DNA of 64,000 nucleotides from Hermatobates lingyangjiaoensis. Its lineage: Eukaryota; Arthropoda; Insecta; Hemiptera; Hermatobatidae. Below, in pieces: positions 39,475 to 49,769 of the stretch. The notes beneath the pieces were generated by a model that was not told where the DNA came from, ran no database searches, and saw only the letters and a program-made list of their open reading frames with translations. Position numbers and translations under genes: made by a program. Location: assembly GCA_026182355.1 (NCBI GenBank), contig JAPFBL010000582.1, positions 266,001-330,000 of the forward strand. The letters run 5' to 3'. Each line of letters opens with the position of its first letter. The stretch's first letter is position 1.

Positions 39475-40265
39475 TATTATGTAATATTTACTCATTGCAG
39501 GGTAAAAAGCAAATGAAATAGTTTCCACATATAAAAAATTAGTAGTATAAACAACGCGTTTCGAACACGTAGTGGTCTTCTTTAGGCATTAACTAAAAAA
39601 ATAAATCTCATCAGAGAGTTCTCTATAGCTTTTTCCCCTCCAAAATAGTGCTCCTACTTAGAGGGGGAGTTTATTGTAATATGTTCACATGCTCCATTCT
39701 ATATTATCTATAGTTTAAAGTAAATTAAAATAAGTACAAAATAAAATAAGGAAGAAACTACATACCCAAGGGTGAGTGTCTGTGGTAGAACTGACTGGGA
39801 ATAGGATGGACGTGGGTGAGGATGTGGGGTACATCAGTTTCAAATTGGAAAGGAGGTACATTCTTTATTTTTTTTTTTTTTTAAATAACAATGAAATGTA
39901 CCTGCTTTTCAACATGAAACAGATGTTCACTCCATACCCTCACCCACTTCCATCCTATTCCCAGTCAGTTGTACCACAGCCACTCACCCTTGGGTATGTA
40001 CTCTCTTCCTTATTTTATTTTGTACTTATTTTAATTTACTTTAAACTATAGATAATATAGAATGGAGCATGTGAACATATTACAATAAACTCCCCCTCTA
40101 AGTAGGAGCACTATTTTGGAGGGGAAAAAGCTATAGAGAACTCTCTGATGAGATTGTATTTTTTTAGTTAATGCCTGAAGAAGACCACAACGTGTTCGAA
40201 ACGCGTTGTTTATACTATTTAATTTCTATATGTGGAGACTATTTCATTAGCTTTTTACCCTAAAA
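39475..40265. repeat. Large foldback (about 375-bp arms), family zeta
   Basis: From GTAATATTTACTCATTGCAG on the left to CATTAGCTTTTTACCCTAAA on the right the two halves are inverted copies, with a T-rich spacer near 39870. Each arm runs: zeta leader, ribozyme (minus 39545-39590, CTAAAGA; plus 40175-40207, CTGAAGA), then 300 bp of 3' region shared with 17.60-17.80 kb. Divergence between arms is low, suggesting a recent origin. Confidence 0.9.
40165..40215 (+). ncRNA. Hammerhead-like ribozyme, family zeta, right arm
   Basis: CTGAAGA 40175-40181, extra A, GACCAC..GTGTTC stem with mismatches, GAA 40198-40200, palindrome ACGCGT, T. Stem I is weak as in other zeta copies. Confidence 0.6.
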
Positions 40266-40368
40266 TAACCTAAATCAGCTTAGAACCTTAGGCAATACCT
40301 TAGCCTAAACCTTGGGCATCAAACAATATGTTGACCAGTAGAATACAAAGGAGAGTCTCATATAGAGG

Positions 40369-41403
40369 AGTGCCTCAACAAACAAAAATAACAGAGGGTA
40401 AAAAAATAGCGAGTGAGGCATGGTGAGTGCCTCAACAAACAAACAAAAATAACAGAGTATTAGAAAACAGCGAGTGAGGCATAGAGAGTGCCTCAATAAA
40501 CAAACAAAAATAACAGAGGGTTAAAAAATAGCGAGTGAGGCATAGAGAGTGCCTCAACAAACAAACAAAAATAATAGAGGGTTAAAAAATAGCGAGTGAG
40601 GCATGGTGAGTGCCTCAACAAACAAACAAAAATAACAGAGGGTTAAAAAATAGCGATTGAGGCATGGTGAGTGCCTCAATAAACAAACAAAAATATCAGA
40701 GGGTTAAAAAATAGCGAGTGAGGCATAGAGAGTGCCTCAACAAACAAACAAAAATAACAGAGGGTTAAAAAATAGCGAGTGAGGCATGGTGAGTGCCTCA
40801 ACAAACAAACAAAAATAACAGAGGGTTAGAAAACAGCGAGTGAGGCATATAGAGTGCCTCAACAAACAAACAAAAATAACAGAGGGTTAGAAAACAGCGA
40901 GTGAGGCATATAGAGTGCCTCAACAAACAAACAAAAATAATAGAGGGTTAAAAAATAGCGAGTGAGGCATGGAGAGTGCCTCAACAAACAAACAAAAATA
41001 ACAGAGGGTTAGAAAACAGCGAGTGAGGCATATAGAGTGCCTCAACAAACAAACAAAAATAACAGAGGGTTAAAAAATAGCGAGTGAGGCATGGAGAGTG
41101 CCTCAACAAACAAACAAAAATAATAGAGGGTTAAAAAATAGCGAGTGAGGCATGGTGAGTGCCTCAACAAACAAACAAAAATAACAGAGGGTTAAAAAAT
41201 AGCGAGTGAGGCATGGTGAGTGCCTCAATAAACAAACAAAAATAACAGAGGGTTAAAAAATAGCGATTGAGGCATGGTGAGTGCCTCAATAAACAAACAA
41301 AAATAACAGAGGGTTAAAAAATAGCGAGTGAGGCATGGAGAGTGCCTCAACAAACAAACAAAAATAACAGAGGGTTAAAAAATAGTGAGTGAGGCATGGT
41401 CTG
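40369..41403. repeat. 61-bp satellite with palindromic ends
   Basis: About 17 units of GCCTCAACAAACAAACAAAA, then ATAACAGAGGGTTAAAAAAT and AGCGAGTGAGGCATGGTGAGT. TGCCTCA and TGAGGCA within each unit are inverted 7-mers. Variants (ATAGAGAGT, ATGGTGAGT, AAAACAGC) alternate in short blocks. The length is not a multiple of three and no frame is meaningful. Confidence 0.95.
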
Positions 41404-41878
41404 CAATTACTATAGCCCTTATGGGTCACCCGACTTATTAAACATGACTCTAACATGGGGACGGGTATAGCCCCAGGCATTCGTGAGTCAACCAATCCTA
41501 AAGCTTTGACCTTTTGGGGGGCTGGCTATAATTCTAAACCCATTGTCCAGGTAGAATTAATTCAAGTCTTGGGTTCACCCAGGATTCTCTTATCAATGAC
41601 TTTGAATTTGATACAGTTTCACTTTTGGTTACCTTGTCGAGAAACAGGTGTTGACCTTGAGCACTGCTGACCTTTCCCAGCTGTTTGTATCAGTTACGGC
41701 ATATGTTCTAGACAAGAGTAACTCAGGTTTCCTGAGGCATCGATATCAATAACCAAAACTGACATGATGACAGCGTTAATTAAAATTAATATAACACAAA
41801 TACCATATAATCTAAATTTAATGTATGTTGGAGATCAGGGTAGACCAATGGCAACCTGGGTGCTCGCATCTGAACAGG
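41404..41878. other. Unassigned, less AT-rich
   Basis: Contains GACGGGTATAGCCCCAGGCA and GGTTCACCCAGGATTCTC. No frame over 71 codons and no family recognised. Confidence 0.4.
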
Positions 41879-42076
41879 TCAAATGTTATACAAAATCAAA
41901 TATAAACACACAGAACAGCTCTAATACTTATATAAAGTCAAATACAAACACACAGTACAGCTGTAATACTAATACAAAGTCAAATACAAACACAAAGAAC
42001 AGGTCAAATGTTATACAAAGTCAAAAACATACACCAGAACAGCTCTAATACTAATACAAAGTCAAATACAAACACT
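41878..42076. repeat. 42-bp minisatellite, block 2
   Basis: Diverged units with CAGCTCTAATACTTATATAA variants; ends at the non-LTR insertion. Confidence 0.85.
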
Positions 42077-43211
42077 TATAGCAGTGAAATATAATATCAA
42101 AAAGCTGAAACGAGTGCAAAGAATAATGGCTACACGAATAGTACGTGGATATCGCACAGTCTCTTTGGACGCTCTATGCATTCTAGCTGGAATGAAACCA
42201 ATTTTGATCGAAGCTGAAGAATTATATCTTCAACATCATTTAAGATCGTCAAACAATATAACATAGTGTTCTAATTAAAATTTCAAATACTGGCCTCATC
42301 CCGGACAATACCCAAAAATAGTTCGTTCTGACATTCATGATGACACATCAGTATACAAAATCTTCACTGATGGAAGCAAGACAGACTCAGGAGTAGGAGC
42401 AGGATTTGTTGTTTACAGCGGTGATAATATTATTGAAGAGAAGGGGTTCAGGTTAGGTCCAGAATGCTCCAACAACCAAGCGGAACTTTTAGCCATTCAA
42501 GAGGCATTAACATGGTTGACTGCAAACAAACCTCTGACCAATAACTGGAATATAAATATCATCACAGACAGTAAAGTCAGTATAGATTTAATAACCAATC
42601 GGAAGAAACATTACTCCTTGATTACAAATATTCGAAACTTGCTTAATAATCTCCAAAGACAAGGAAAAGTCATTTTTACATGGACTAGAGCCCATGTGGG
42701 AACTATGGGAAATGAAATTGCAGATTCTATTGCAAAGCAAATGACTACAGACACTATTGGGCCAATAAAACATCATATGCCACCATGGTCGTTCCACAAA
42801 AAAAGACTGAATACTAACAGTATTCAAAAATGGAACATTGAATGGATAAACAGTACCCTTGGTTCGGTGACAAGGGAATACTTCCCTACAGTTTACTCTC
42901 GACTGGAGATAATAGATCTGAAACTGACATACAAAGAAACTCAAATGATGACCGGCCACGGAAAGATTCGAGCATATCTCTACAAAATTAAAGTGATCAA
43001 CTCCTCTAGGTGTCCTTGTGACGAAGGAATTCAAAATGTTAGCCATATTATTTATAACTGTACAAGTTTAGACAGTAAACGACACCAGCTCGGAAGACAA
43101 GTAGAATGTGTTGGGAAAACCTGGTCACCTTCAAAAGAAGACCTAATGAAAAATGATCTCAGAAAGTCATTCCTAAAATTTCTGAACGAGGTTGATCTGA
43201 TCAGTTTATGA
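42077..43211 (+). pseudogene. Non-LTR ORF2: RT C-terminus, RNase H and zinc tail
   Basis: The first part (to the TAG at 42264) reads NIKKLKRVQRIMATRIVRGY, then RTVSLDALCILAGMKPILIE, the RT C-terminal region of R1/I/jockey-like elements. After TAG and TAA in a 24-nt stretch, the same frame continues FKYWPHPGQYPK into RNase H with all four acidic residues: D in FTDGSK, E in NNQAELLAI, D in NIITDSK, D in GNEIADSIAK (with H in RAHVG). RNase H removes the RNA strand during retrotransposition. The tail has C.C....HII..C (CPCDEGIQNVSHIIYNC). Stop at 43209-43211. The two stops and missing 5' part make it a pseudogene, but RNase H itself is uninterrupted. Confidence 0.88.
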
Positions 43212-43626
43212 AATACGCTGTATGAAATACGCTGATATTTACTCGTACATCTTCATAATTTCATAAGCTACCATTGTATATAGTATAATTCATTGTATTT
43301 AAATTATTGTAAATTTCTAATTTACAATTTATATTATTTGTAATTTGTAATTTGTTATTATTTGTAATTTGTAAATATTTGTAATTTATTTGTAATTTGC
43401 AAATTGTAAAACACTCTGCATAATATTTGTAAATTGAAGTACTAAAATTGTCATTTTTTTTGTATAGTTACATAACAACTGTATATAGTCTATTTGCTAA
43501 TACTTCATCATTGTCAACTTTGTATATAGCCAAATTATAGTTCTAAGTTTATGCTTGAATAAACGTATGTAAAGAATGTATCACTTGCATGTTATACAAT
43601 AAAGTGGGACATGTTGAAAAAAAAAA
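43212..43626 (+). other. 3' UTR and A-tail of the non-LTR element
   Basis: TTGTAATTTGTAAATTTG-rich sequence, AATAAA near 43558 and 43590, then a run of about 10 A. Confidence 0.7.
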
Positions 43627-43795
43627 TACAAACACACAGAACAGGTAAATACTAATACAAAGTCAAATACAAACACACAGAACAGGTAAATACTAATACA
43701 AAGTCAAATACAAACACACAAAATAGGTCAAATACTTATACAAAGTCAAATACAAATACACAGAACAGGTAAAATACTTATACCAAAACTTAACT
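43627..43795. repeat. 42-bp minisatellite, block 3
   Basis: Four units continuing block 2 after the insertion; an AATAAT run follows at 43802. Confidence 0.88.
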
Positions 43796-43824
43796 ATAAG
43801 TATAATAATAATAATAATAAAGTC

Positions 43825-44190
43825 TTATAATAACACAGTCTTAACATGTCTTCTTTTTTTCTGTTTCAGGTAAGTAACCAGAATTGCGTGTACTTAGGCT
43901 GCTTAATAGTTGTGGGGTCTGATATGTGGACAATAGTGATGGAGATTTACAAACAGTTAAGTAAAAGGCTTTTTTTCTTTTTATTAATGACCTCCCTGAA
44001 TGAGGTAACTAGTTGAAGAAACTTTGAAACATTTATCAAGATGGTGTTTTCAAAGAGCTGTTTTGATTGTGGGAACAAATTGGTGGGAACTCGCGACAAG
44101 GAAACCCATATGAAAGAGAACTGCATATGATAAAGTGAACAAACGTATCTTTATTTTAACGTATTTCTTCTTTAACTATGCCGAGTTAGA
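43825..44190. other. Unassigned
   Basis: A pyrimidine tract followed by TTTCAGGTAAG near 43862. No exon can be supported around it. Confidence 0.35.
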
Positions 44191-44199
44191 GAAAAACCA

Positions 44200-44930
44200 G
44201 TGGCTCAGGAATCGAGGGGGAGGAGGGCGGCGCGTGCCATTAGGTGATATTTTCATGGAGAGAGTAGAAAATAAAAAAAAATAAAAAGAAAACAAAAAAA
44301 TTTGAAAATTTATACCAAAATAAGTTTTTAAGGGTAATATTGTTTTTTTTTTGTTTTCTATGTATAATGCTGTTTTTAGACGGATTTTTCAAGTGTAAAT
44401 TGAGGGCTCGAGGGGGGGGGGGGCATGTGCTATAGGGCGACATTTTGAGGGGATAAGAATAGAAAATAAAAAAATATAAAAAGTTAACAAAAAAATTTGA
44501 ATATTTATACCAAAATGAGTTTTTAAGGTTAATATTGTTTTTTTTTGTTTTATATGTATAATACTGTTTTTAGACGGATTTTTCAAGTATAAAATTTACA
44601 AATTAAAAAAAATGAATTTCTTTTAAATTTTTCAGAACTAATTTTTTAAAGGGTTTTCTAGATAATCATGTTTTTTTGCGTTAACCAGTAAATATAATTT
44701 AACAGTTTCTTTTTTTATGATTTGAGTTATACGTTTTTGTTTTGAAAAATCTTTGTGGTTTTTTTTTATAACGACTATAATATATATAAGGACTATATAT
44801 GTTATACGAGTACTGTAATAAGATGAAAGTCTGGGTCTAATAAATAAATAAATAAATAAACAGAATTAACAGTAGTTTAAAATTAGATCATTGATTGTAA
44901 TTCTATGAAAATAAATATTTTCATAGGACT
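44200..44930. repeat. Dispersed repeat D, tandemly duplicated first half
   Basis: Copies at about 44205-44400 and 44401-44590 share a G-rich start, GAAAATAAAAAAA, ACCAAAAT(A/G)AGTTTTTAAGG and TTTTTAGACGGATTTTTCAA. The single second half follows to GATTGTAATTCTATGAAAAT at 44.92 kb. Identity unknown; no coding potential seen. Confidence 0.75.
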
Positions 44931-45370
44931 TTCTAAAATTTTGATGGTTGACACGGATTATGAATGTCAAGCGGGTGGCGGGCAGCAATTCTTATGACCG
45001 TTTTTTCCATCAAAAGTTCCACCATTTGGAAAAACAACAACAGTTTTAGTGGGCCCTTGCCCAGCTCACCACAAAAGGGCCCTGCAATTGGGGCCCAATA
45101 TATTTCCACAGAATTCTTTGAACTAGGCAAAAAGGCTAACCTGAACTTACCGTAGTGGGAGCAGGTTCCGTAGGACTTTTTTCCCGGATTTTTGAATGGA
45201 AAAACCTTAAAACCCGAGCCGGTAACCCTAAGGCCCGGTGGAAAGGCCCATGGAGGGTTTTCTCTCCATCCCGCCAACTGAGGTTGGACTTGTAGTGGGT
45301 GTTGGTTCTCAATCAAGTTGGGCATACCCTGGTGGTCGCTGTGTGAGAAGCAGTAACTTCTTGGGAGAAT
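44931..45370. other. Unassigned, relatively GC-rich block
   Basis: GGGCCCTTGCCCAGCTCACC and CCCGAGCCGGTAACCCTAAG suggest a distinct origin. A 130-codon minus frame (44933-45325) has no recognisable motif. Confidence 0.4.
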
Positions 45371-45374
45371 GCCT

Positions 45375-46480
45375 GCTTAACATACAGGGAGCCCAAACCC
45401 TTACCAGTGGTAATGGGTCTTGAACTCAGCTGATTGGACTGGACAACTGGTACTTGCCTGGTAGAGGCTTGGCTCTGGACGGGAGCTCAAACTAGGGACG
45501 ATTAGATACCACCCCTTCGAGCCCATTTATGTTGCAGTACACGAGAGAATTTAAAGGCTCTTATAACTAGTCCATACAGGTGGCATTTAGCCGACGAGAG
45601 ATTTGTAATCTCTCTGTATGAGTCGTTCACTAAGGTACTAAAGACTCCTCATAATGACGCCTTAGCTAACGAGAGATTTGTAATCTCTCTGTATGAGTCG
45701 TGCACTTATAGGTACTAAAGACTCCTCATAATGACGCCTTAGCTAACGAGAGATTTGTAATCTCTCTGTATGAGTCGTTCACTAAGGTACTAAAGACTCC
45801 TCATAATGACGCCTTAGCTAACGAAATATTTGTAATCTCTCTGTATGAGTATTTCACTAAGGTACTAAAGACTCCTCTCAATGACGCCTTAGCTAACGAA
45901 AGATTTGTAATCTCTCTGTATGAGTCGTTCACTAAGGTACTAAAGACTCCTCACAATGACGCCTTAGCTAACGAAAGATTTCTAATCTCTCTGTATGAGT
46001 CGTTCACTAAGGTACTAAAGACTCCTCACTTTTGACGCCTTAGCCAACGAAAGATTTGTAATCTCTCCGTATGAGTCGTTCACTAACTTACTAAAGACTC
46101 CTCACAATGACGCCTTAGCTAACGAAAGATTTGTAATCTCTCTGTATGAGTCGTTCACTAAGGTACTAAAGACTCCTCACAATGACGCCTTAACTAACGA
46201 AAGATTTGTAATCTCTCTCTATGAGTCGTTCACTAAGGTACTAAAGACTCCCCACAATGACGCCTTGATGGGGTTTGATGAACTACTAGTAGCAAGCCCT
46301 GGTTTCGAGTTAACGGGTCTTCGGAGAGAAATTCTTATTTCGGGTCTGAAGAATTCGGGTCTGAATTCTTAAGAATCCTATATTAGTTCTAAAACTGTAA
46401 GGCAGTACAGATAGCCTGCCCACTCAATATTAACTAACCAAATCAATATAGCTGGATCGTGACATAGCCACTTAATGGTG
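45375..46480. repeat. Dispersed repeat E with internal satellite expansion
   Basis: Starts CCCAAACCCTTACCAGTGG, then CAGCTGATTGGACTGGACAA and GGGAGCTCAAACTAGGGACG. It ends with GATGGGGTTTGATGAACTAC, then AGTAGCAAGCCCTGG and TCTTCGGAGAG. Single-unit homologue at 55.32-55.70 kb. Confidence 0.82.
45593..46266. repeat. 75-bp hairpin satellite (nine units) inside repeat E
   Basis: Each unit begins with a perfect hairpin, GAGAGATTTGTAATCTCTC (8-bp stem, TGT loop), or the variant GAAAGATTTGTAATCTCTC, followed by TGTATGAGTCGTTCACTAAG, GTACTAAAGACTCCTCA and ATGACGCCTTAGCTAAC. The right-hand units share the A variant, so expansion was stepwise. Confidence 0.92.
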
Positions 46481-46850
46481 GCAGCCAAAGGATTGGTCAT
46501 ACACTGTGAACTCGTAACGCGAGAGTCATGTTCCCACGGAATGATATAATAATGTCGACATCGATTATGAAGACAAAGAACACTTTCAGTTTCATCCAAA
46601 AGAATATACATTCGCATGGCACATGCATAAAACATTTGCAGTGGTTTACACTCAAATCTACTATAAGTACACATAGTAAACTAAAAAAAAAGTGGGGAAC
46701 AATACGAATAAAGTATCGAAATACAGATGTTTTATGAATAAAAAACATGCTTTAAAAAAGTAGTTTCCGTAAAACATTTATTATTTTACTTTTACAAAAA
46801 TGATGTTCAATTTTCGGACAGGTTCTAAATTTCTGGTTTTAAGAAGTGCT
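46481..46850. other. Unassigned
   Basis: Overlapping frames of 60-98 codons on both strands without motifs. Confidence 0.35.
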
Positions 46851-46854
46851 CTGG

Positions 46855-47205
46855 TTAAACCAAGAGCACTGGTACAGAGACAGTTGGAGACCAACATTGT
46901 TGCCGCATACGCGCCCGGTGATAGAGCATAAGTTAGACAAGAATAAATTTATAATTAAATTAGGAAATATGAAAAAATAATAAATAAATAAAAGATAAAC
47001 TGAAGGATGAACAGAGGAAATGGTACATAAATAAAATTAAACGATTAAGCTTTTATAAAAAATAGAATAAAATACCTTATCTCTCCTGAAAACGATTCAG
47101 ACAGAAAATTACAGACTGTATGTGCTTTTAATTTCTCTTTGTTTCTTTATCTACACTGAATTTTTTTTTGTCCATTTCGGCTCGTATTTTCATCGAAAAT
47201 ATGTT
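46855..47205. mobile_element. Family gamma PLE remnants
   Basis: Minus-sense 3' UTR (GCCGCATACGCGCCCGGTGA, matches 15.35 kb) and a plus-sense leader with decayed ribozyme (CTGAAAACGATTCAGACAG, AAAATTACAGAC). Confidence 0.6.
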
Positions 47206-48225
47206 CCATAAAATGAGGATATACCGAATAAAAACTGATTAGACAACTTTTGAATAAAGAATAATAAATAAGTTATATAAATTTAAGTATTCATTTTTAT
47301 TATTCAAGAAAAGAATGTATAAGCAGTTTTGATATTTACTATATCGAAGTTAAATAATAGCCAAAAGGTTATAGTTAGTGATAAAATATAGAAAAAAGAC
47401 GAAAAACACTTGAAATGTGGCTTTTTTAAAGAAAAGACAAAACCTCCATACATCAGAGAAATCACAAAGTAAATTTAAATAATCTCTATTCATGTTTACT
47501 GAACATTTAAAGTGGTTTAGTGTAATTTAGTAAACTTTTTTCCCTATTTCACCATGTATATGTAATACTATACTATGTATAGTAATATATACATATACAT
47601 GTAATATAGTTTGACAAAAAAAAATACCCATTAAAATTAAACAATGTAAGGTAAACAGTAAGAAAATAAATAAATATACAAATTAACTGAAAAATATATT
47701 TCTAGATAATAACAATAATTAATTTATATATTTTTTTAAATAAAATAACAAATGAAACAGTATGAAAGAAGAAAGGAAATAAACAAAGCATTAAGCAATA
47801 TGATTAGAATTAACAATCCGGTCAAAGGTCATCTCAAAAACACATTTTGCAGATCACTCACAGGTCTAATATGCCTTGAATTTAGAATTAATCTAATCTA
47901 AATAGTCTATGAATTCAATTGATGAGTTTTTTTTTAAATTATACTTAATGAGAGCACTTTCTACTAAGTTTCTTTCGACATTAGAAGACAGAGAAAAAAA
48001 TCAATTCCTTGGAATCTTTCCCATTTTTATGGAATGACTGTTTAAATTAACATATTGAAACAAAGCAATTGACTGTTCTTGTCTCCTAATAGAATATTTA
48101 TGTTGCTTCACTCAAGTAAGTAAACTTGTATGCATATTGAATTAAAATATGCAGCAACGTCTTCATTTACAACTTTTCTGCTGATTACCTGGAATTTATC
48201 TGACTGCTTTTCGTTGGGAATATAT
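47206..48225. other. AT-rich unassigned
   Basis: About 1 kb with no supported feature. Confidence 0.4.
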
Positions 48226-48244
48226 ATATATTATATATATATAT

Positions 48245-48870
48245 ATAACAGATTCAATTATATATCGACCGTTTGATAGAATAGGTGCAACAGCCTTAGC
48301 TGGGCATAAAACGAAGGTCACACGTTCGATTTTGAAGATACAACTATAATAGAAAAAGAAAAAGATGAGCAAAGAAGGAAGACACTTGAGATGTTATATA
48401 TTAAAAAGGATCTAAGTTCGATTAATCATAGAAGTGATATTACTAATTTAAGTAATATTTATTCTGGAGTGTTGTGCTGAGGTTTAGTGAAATTTGATTT
48501 ATTTAGTTCCCTTGAGTGAACAGTGTTGAGGTTATTTGTAATGTTATCTTATTAGTCTAGTCGAAGGTTTTGTCCGGCTAACATTGTTGTTCCTTTAAAT
48601 AATGTAAATTTCATTTTCTTAGTTAAAGAATTCTTACTTCTGTAAGTAATATTGTTTTATGTATCTCTGAAATATTTCTGCTTGTAATATTCATGAGTTG
48701 TAACAATCCATTTTCATATTGTTTATATGTTTGATGTTGATATGTGATTTCTTATTATCCTTTGTTTGTAGGCCTATGAAAAAGGTTTTAAATAAAACCG
48801 AAACGTTGGCAACGAGAGTTTGATTTTTTATCCTGGAAACTTGACCGAACCCCGATTAGAGAACACACCT
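48245..48870 (+). mobile_element. Lambda-family PLE 3' end: endonuclease tail, 3' UTR and leader
   Basis: After (TA)n and an inverted scrap of the lambda leader (48247-48285), plus-sense endonuclease codons, about 300 bp of UTR and the leader (GGTTTTAAATAAAACC, GAA, ACGT, T) lead to (TA)n at 48872. The CTGANGA position reads TATGAAAA, so the ribozyme looks lost while stem II and the palindrome survive. Confidence 0.72.
48301..48480 (+). pseudogene. GIY-YIG endonuclease C-terminus (lambda PLE)
   Basis: From 48328 the frame reads DFEDTTIIEKEKDEQRRKTL, then EMLYIKKDLSSINHRSDITN and LSNIYSGVLC, stop at 48478-48480. RR.TLEMLYI contains the expected catalytic Glu and the INHRSD phrase is typical of the end of PLE endonucleases. 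A frameshift near 48315 separates it from upstream LAGHKT codons in another frame. GIY and YIG motifs are missing. Confidence 0.7.
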
Positions 48871-48871
48871 A

Positions 48872-49075
48872 TATATATATATATATATATATTGGTATAA
48901 ATAGGCAGCAGATCCTCTTTTAAACAAGTATCATTAAAATTAACCGCAGTCTCGGCATTCACGATCTTAAGACTGAGAGATTCGATCCTACGAACTAACC
49001 TCCTGGGTTCAACTGGAAAAGGAGTTGGCCAAGAGACATGTTAAATTAAAATCGATGACTCATGCTTAGTCATTG
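48872..49075 (-). pseudogene. PLE N-terminal fragment, copy of the 10.6-kb type
   Basis: Minus: (TA)n, then TATAAATAGGCAGCAGATCC through GAAAAGGAGTTGGCCAAGAG near 49.03 kb. It shares the MNAETxVNFND-like stretch but has indels. Confidence 0.55.
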
Positions 49076-49119
49076 AATATATATATATATATGTATAGTT
49101 TATTATATATTAAGCATAT

Positions 49120-49225
49120 GTATATAACCGATTCAATAATATATCGACTGTTTGATAAAATAGGTGTGTTATCTAATCGGGATTCGGTCAAATTTTCTAG
49201 GTTGTAAATTAAACTCTATATATAC
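49120..49225 (-). repeat. Lambda leader scrap (minus)
   Basis: AACCGATTCAATAATATATC, then AATCGGGATTCGGTCAAATT; no core. Confidence 0.55.
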
Positions 49226-49227
49226 TA

Positions 49228-49480
49228 TATCAATGATCAAACCACAATAAGAAATGGGAAAACAGGACTAACATCTTTCAACCGTAACAAGCGATCTTCG
49301 TCAGAGTCAAAAACCCAACTGATTTTACCCTTTGATCATTGATTGTTATTTCACGTGTTTATGTGAAATCTTTTTATGTTTACTATATGTAAAAAGATTT
49401 CACATAAACACGTGAAATAACAATCAATGATCAAACCTGACTCTGACGAAGACCGCTTGTTACGGTTGAAAGATATACTA
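49228..49480. repeat. Rearranged family alpha fragments (four, alternating strands)
   Basis: Minus unit 49229-49320, plus leader 49331-49375, minus leader 49385-49435, plus core 49437-49472. The pattern is of repeated template switching or nested foldbacks. Confidence 0.7.
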
Positions 49481-49589
49481 TATGTATATAGTCTAGAAGG
49501 CCTCACTCAGAGCTTATTTTTTTTTTCATTTTGATTTTTCCCTACGGCATTTTATCTCATATACATATCTTAGATGTTTCAACGTAACA

Positions 49590-49765
49590 AATATCTTTCA
49601 ACTGTAACAAGCGGTTTTCGTCAGAGTTGAGTTTTTGACTCTGACGAAGACGGCTTGTTACGGTTGAAAGATCTTAGTCTTGTTTTCCCATTTTCATATT
49701 GTGGTTTGCTCATTGATTGTTATTTCACGTGTTTATGTGAAATCTTTATATATATATATATATCG
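49590..49765 (+). ncRNA. Family alpha unit with short inverted stub
   Basis: Minus stub 49585-49628, then GACT 49637-49640, CTGACGA 49641-49647, stem II with one C-to-G change, GAA, AGATCT, T, AGTC, and leader to (TA)n. Confidence 0.65.
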
Positions 49766-49769
49766 ATAA

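Larger units (their letters stand above)
42066..43636 (+). mobile_element. 5'-truncated non-LTR retrotransposon inserted in the 42-bp minisatellite
   Basis: The RT C-terminus, RNase H, zinc-binding tail, about 400 bp of 3' UTR and an A-rich tail (43617-43626) lie between minisatellite blocks. AATACAAACAC flanks both ends (42066-42076, 43625-43636 approximately); because it is also part of the satellite unit, the duplication could be coincidental. Confidence 0.85.

Noticed and set aside
42588..43046. 152-codon minus-strand frame
   Set aside because: Shadow of the RNase H coding strand.
38099..43795. CRISPR-like array (regular 42-bp and 61-bp repeats)
   Set aside because: Units are contiguous without unique spacers, and the context is a eukaryotic repeat landscape.
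43850..43880. Possible splice acceptor/exon at TTTCAGGTAAG
   Set aside because: A polypyrimidine-AG is expected by chance in this composition, and no coding frame adjoins it.
44933..45325. 130-codon minus-strand frame in a GC-richer block
   Set aside because: No recognisable domain, and an equally open frame exists on the other strand. I left the block unassigned.
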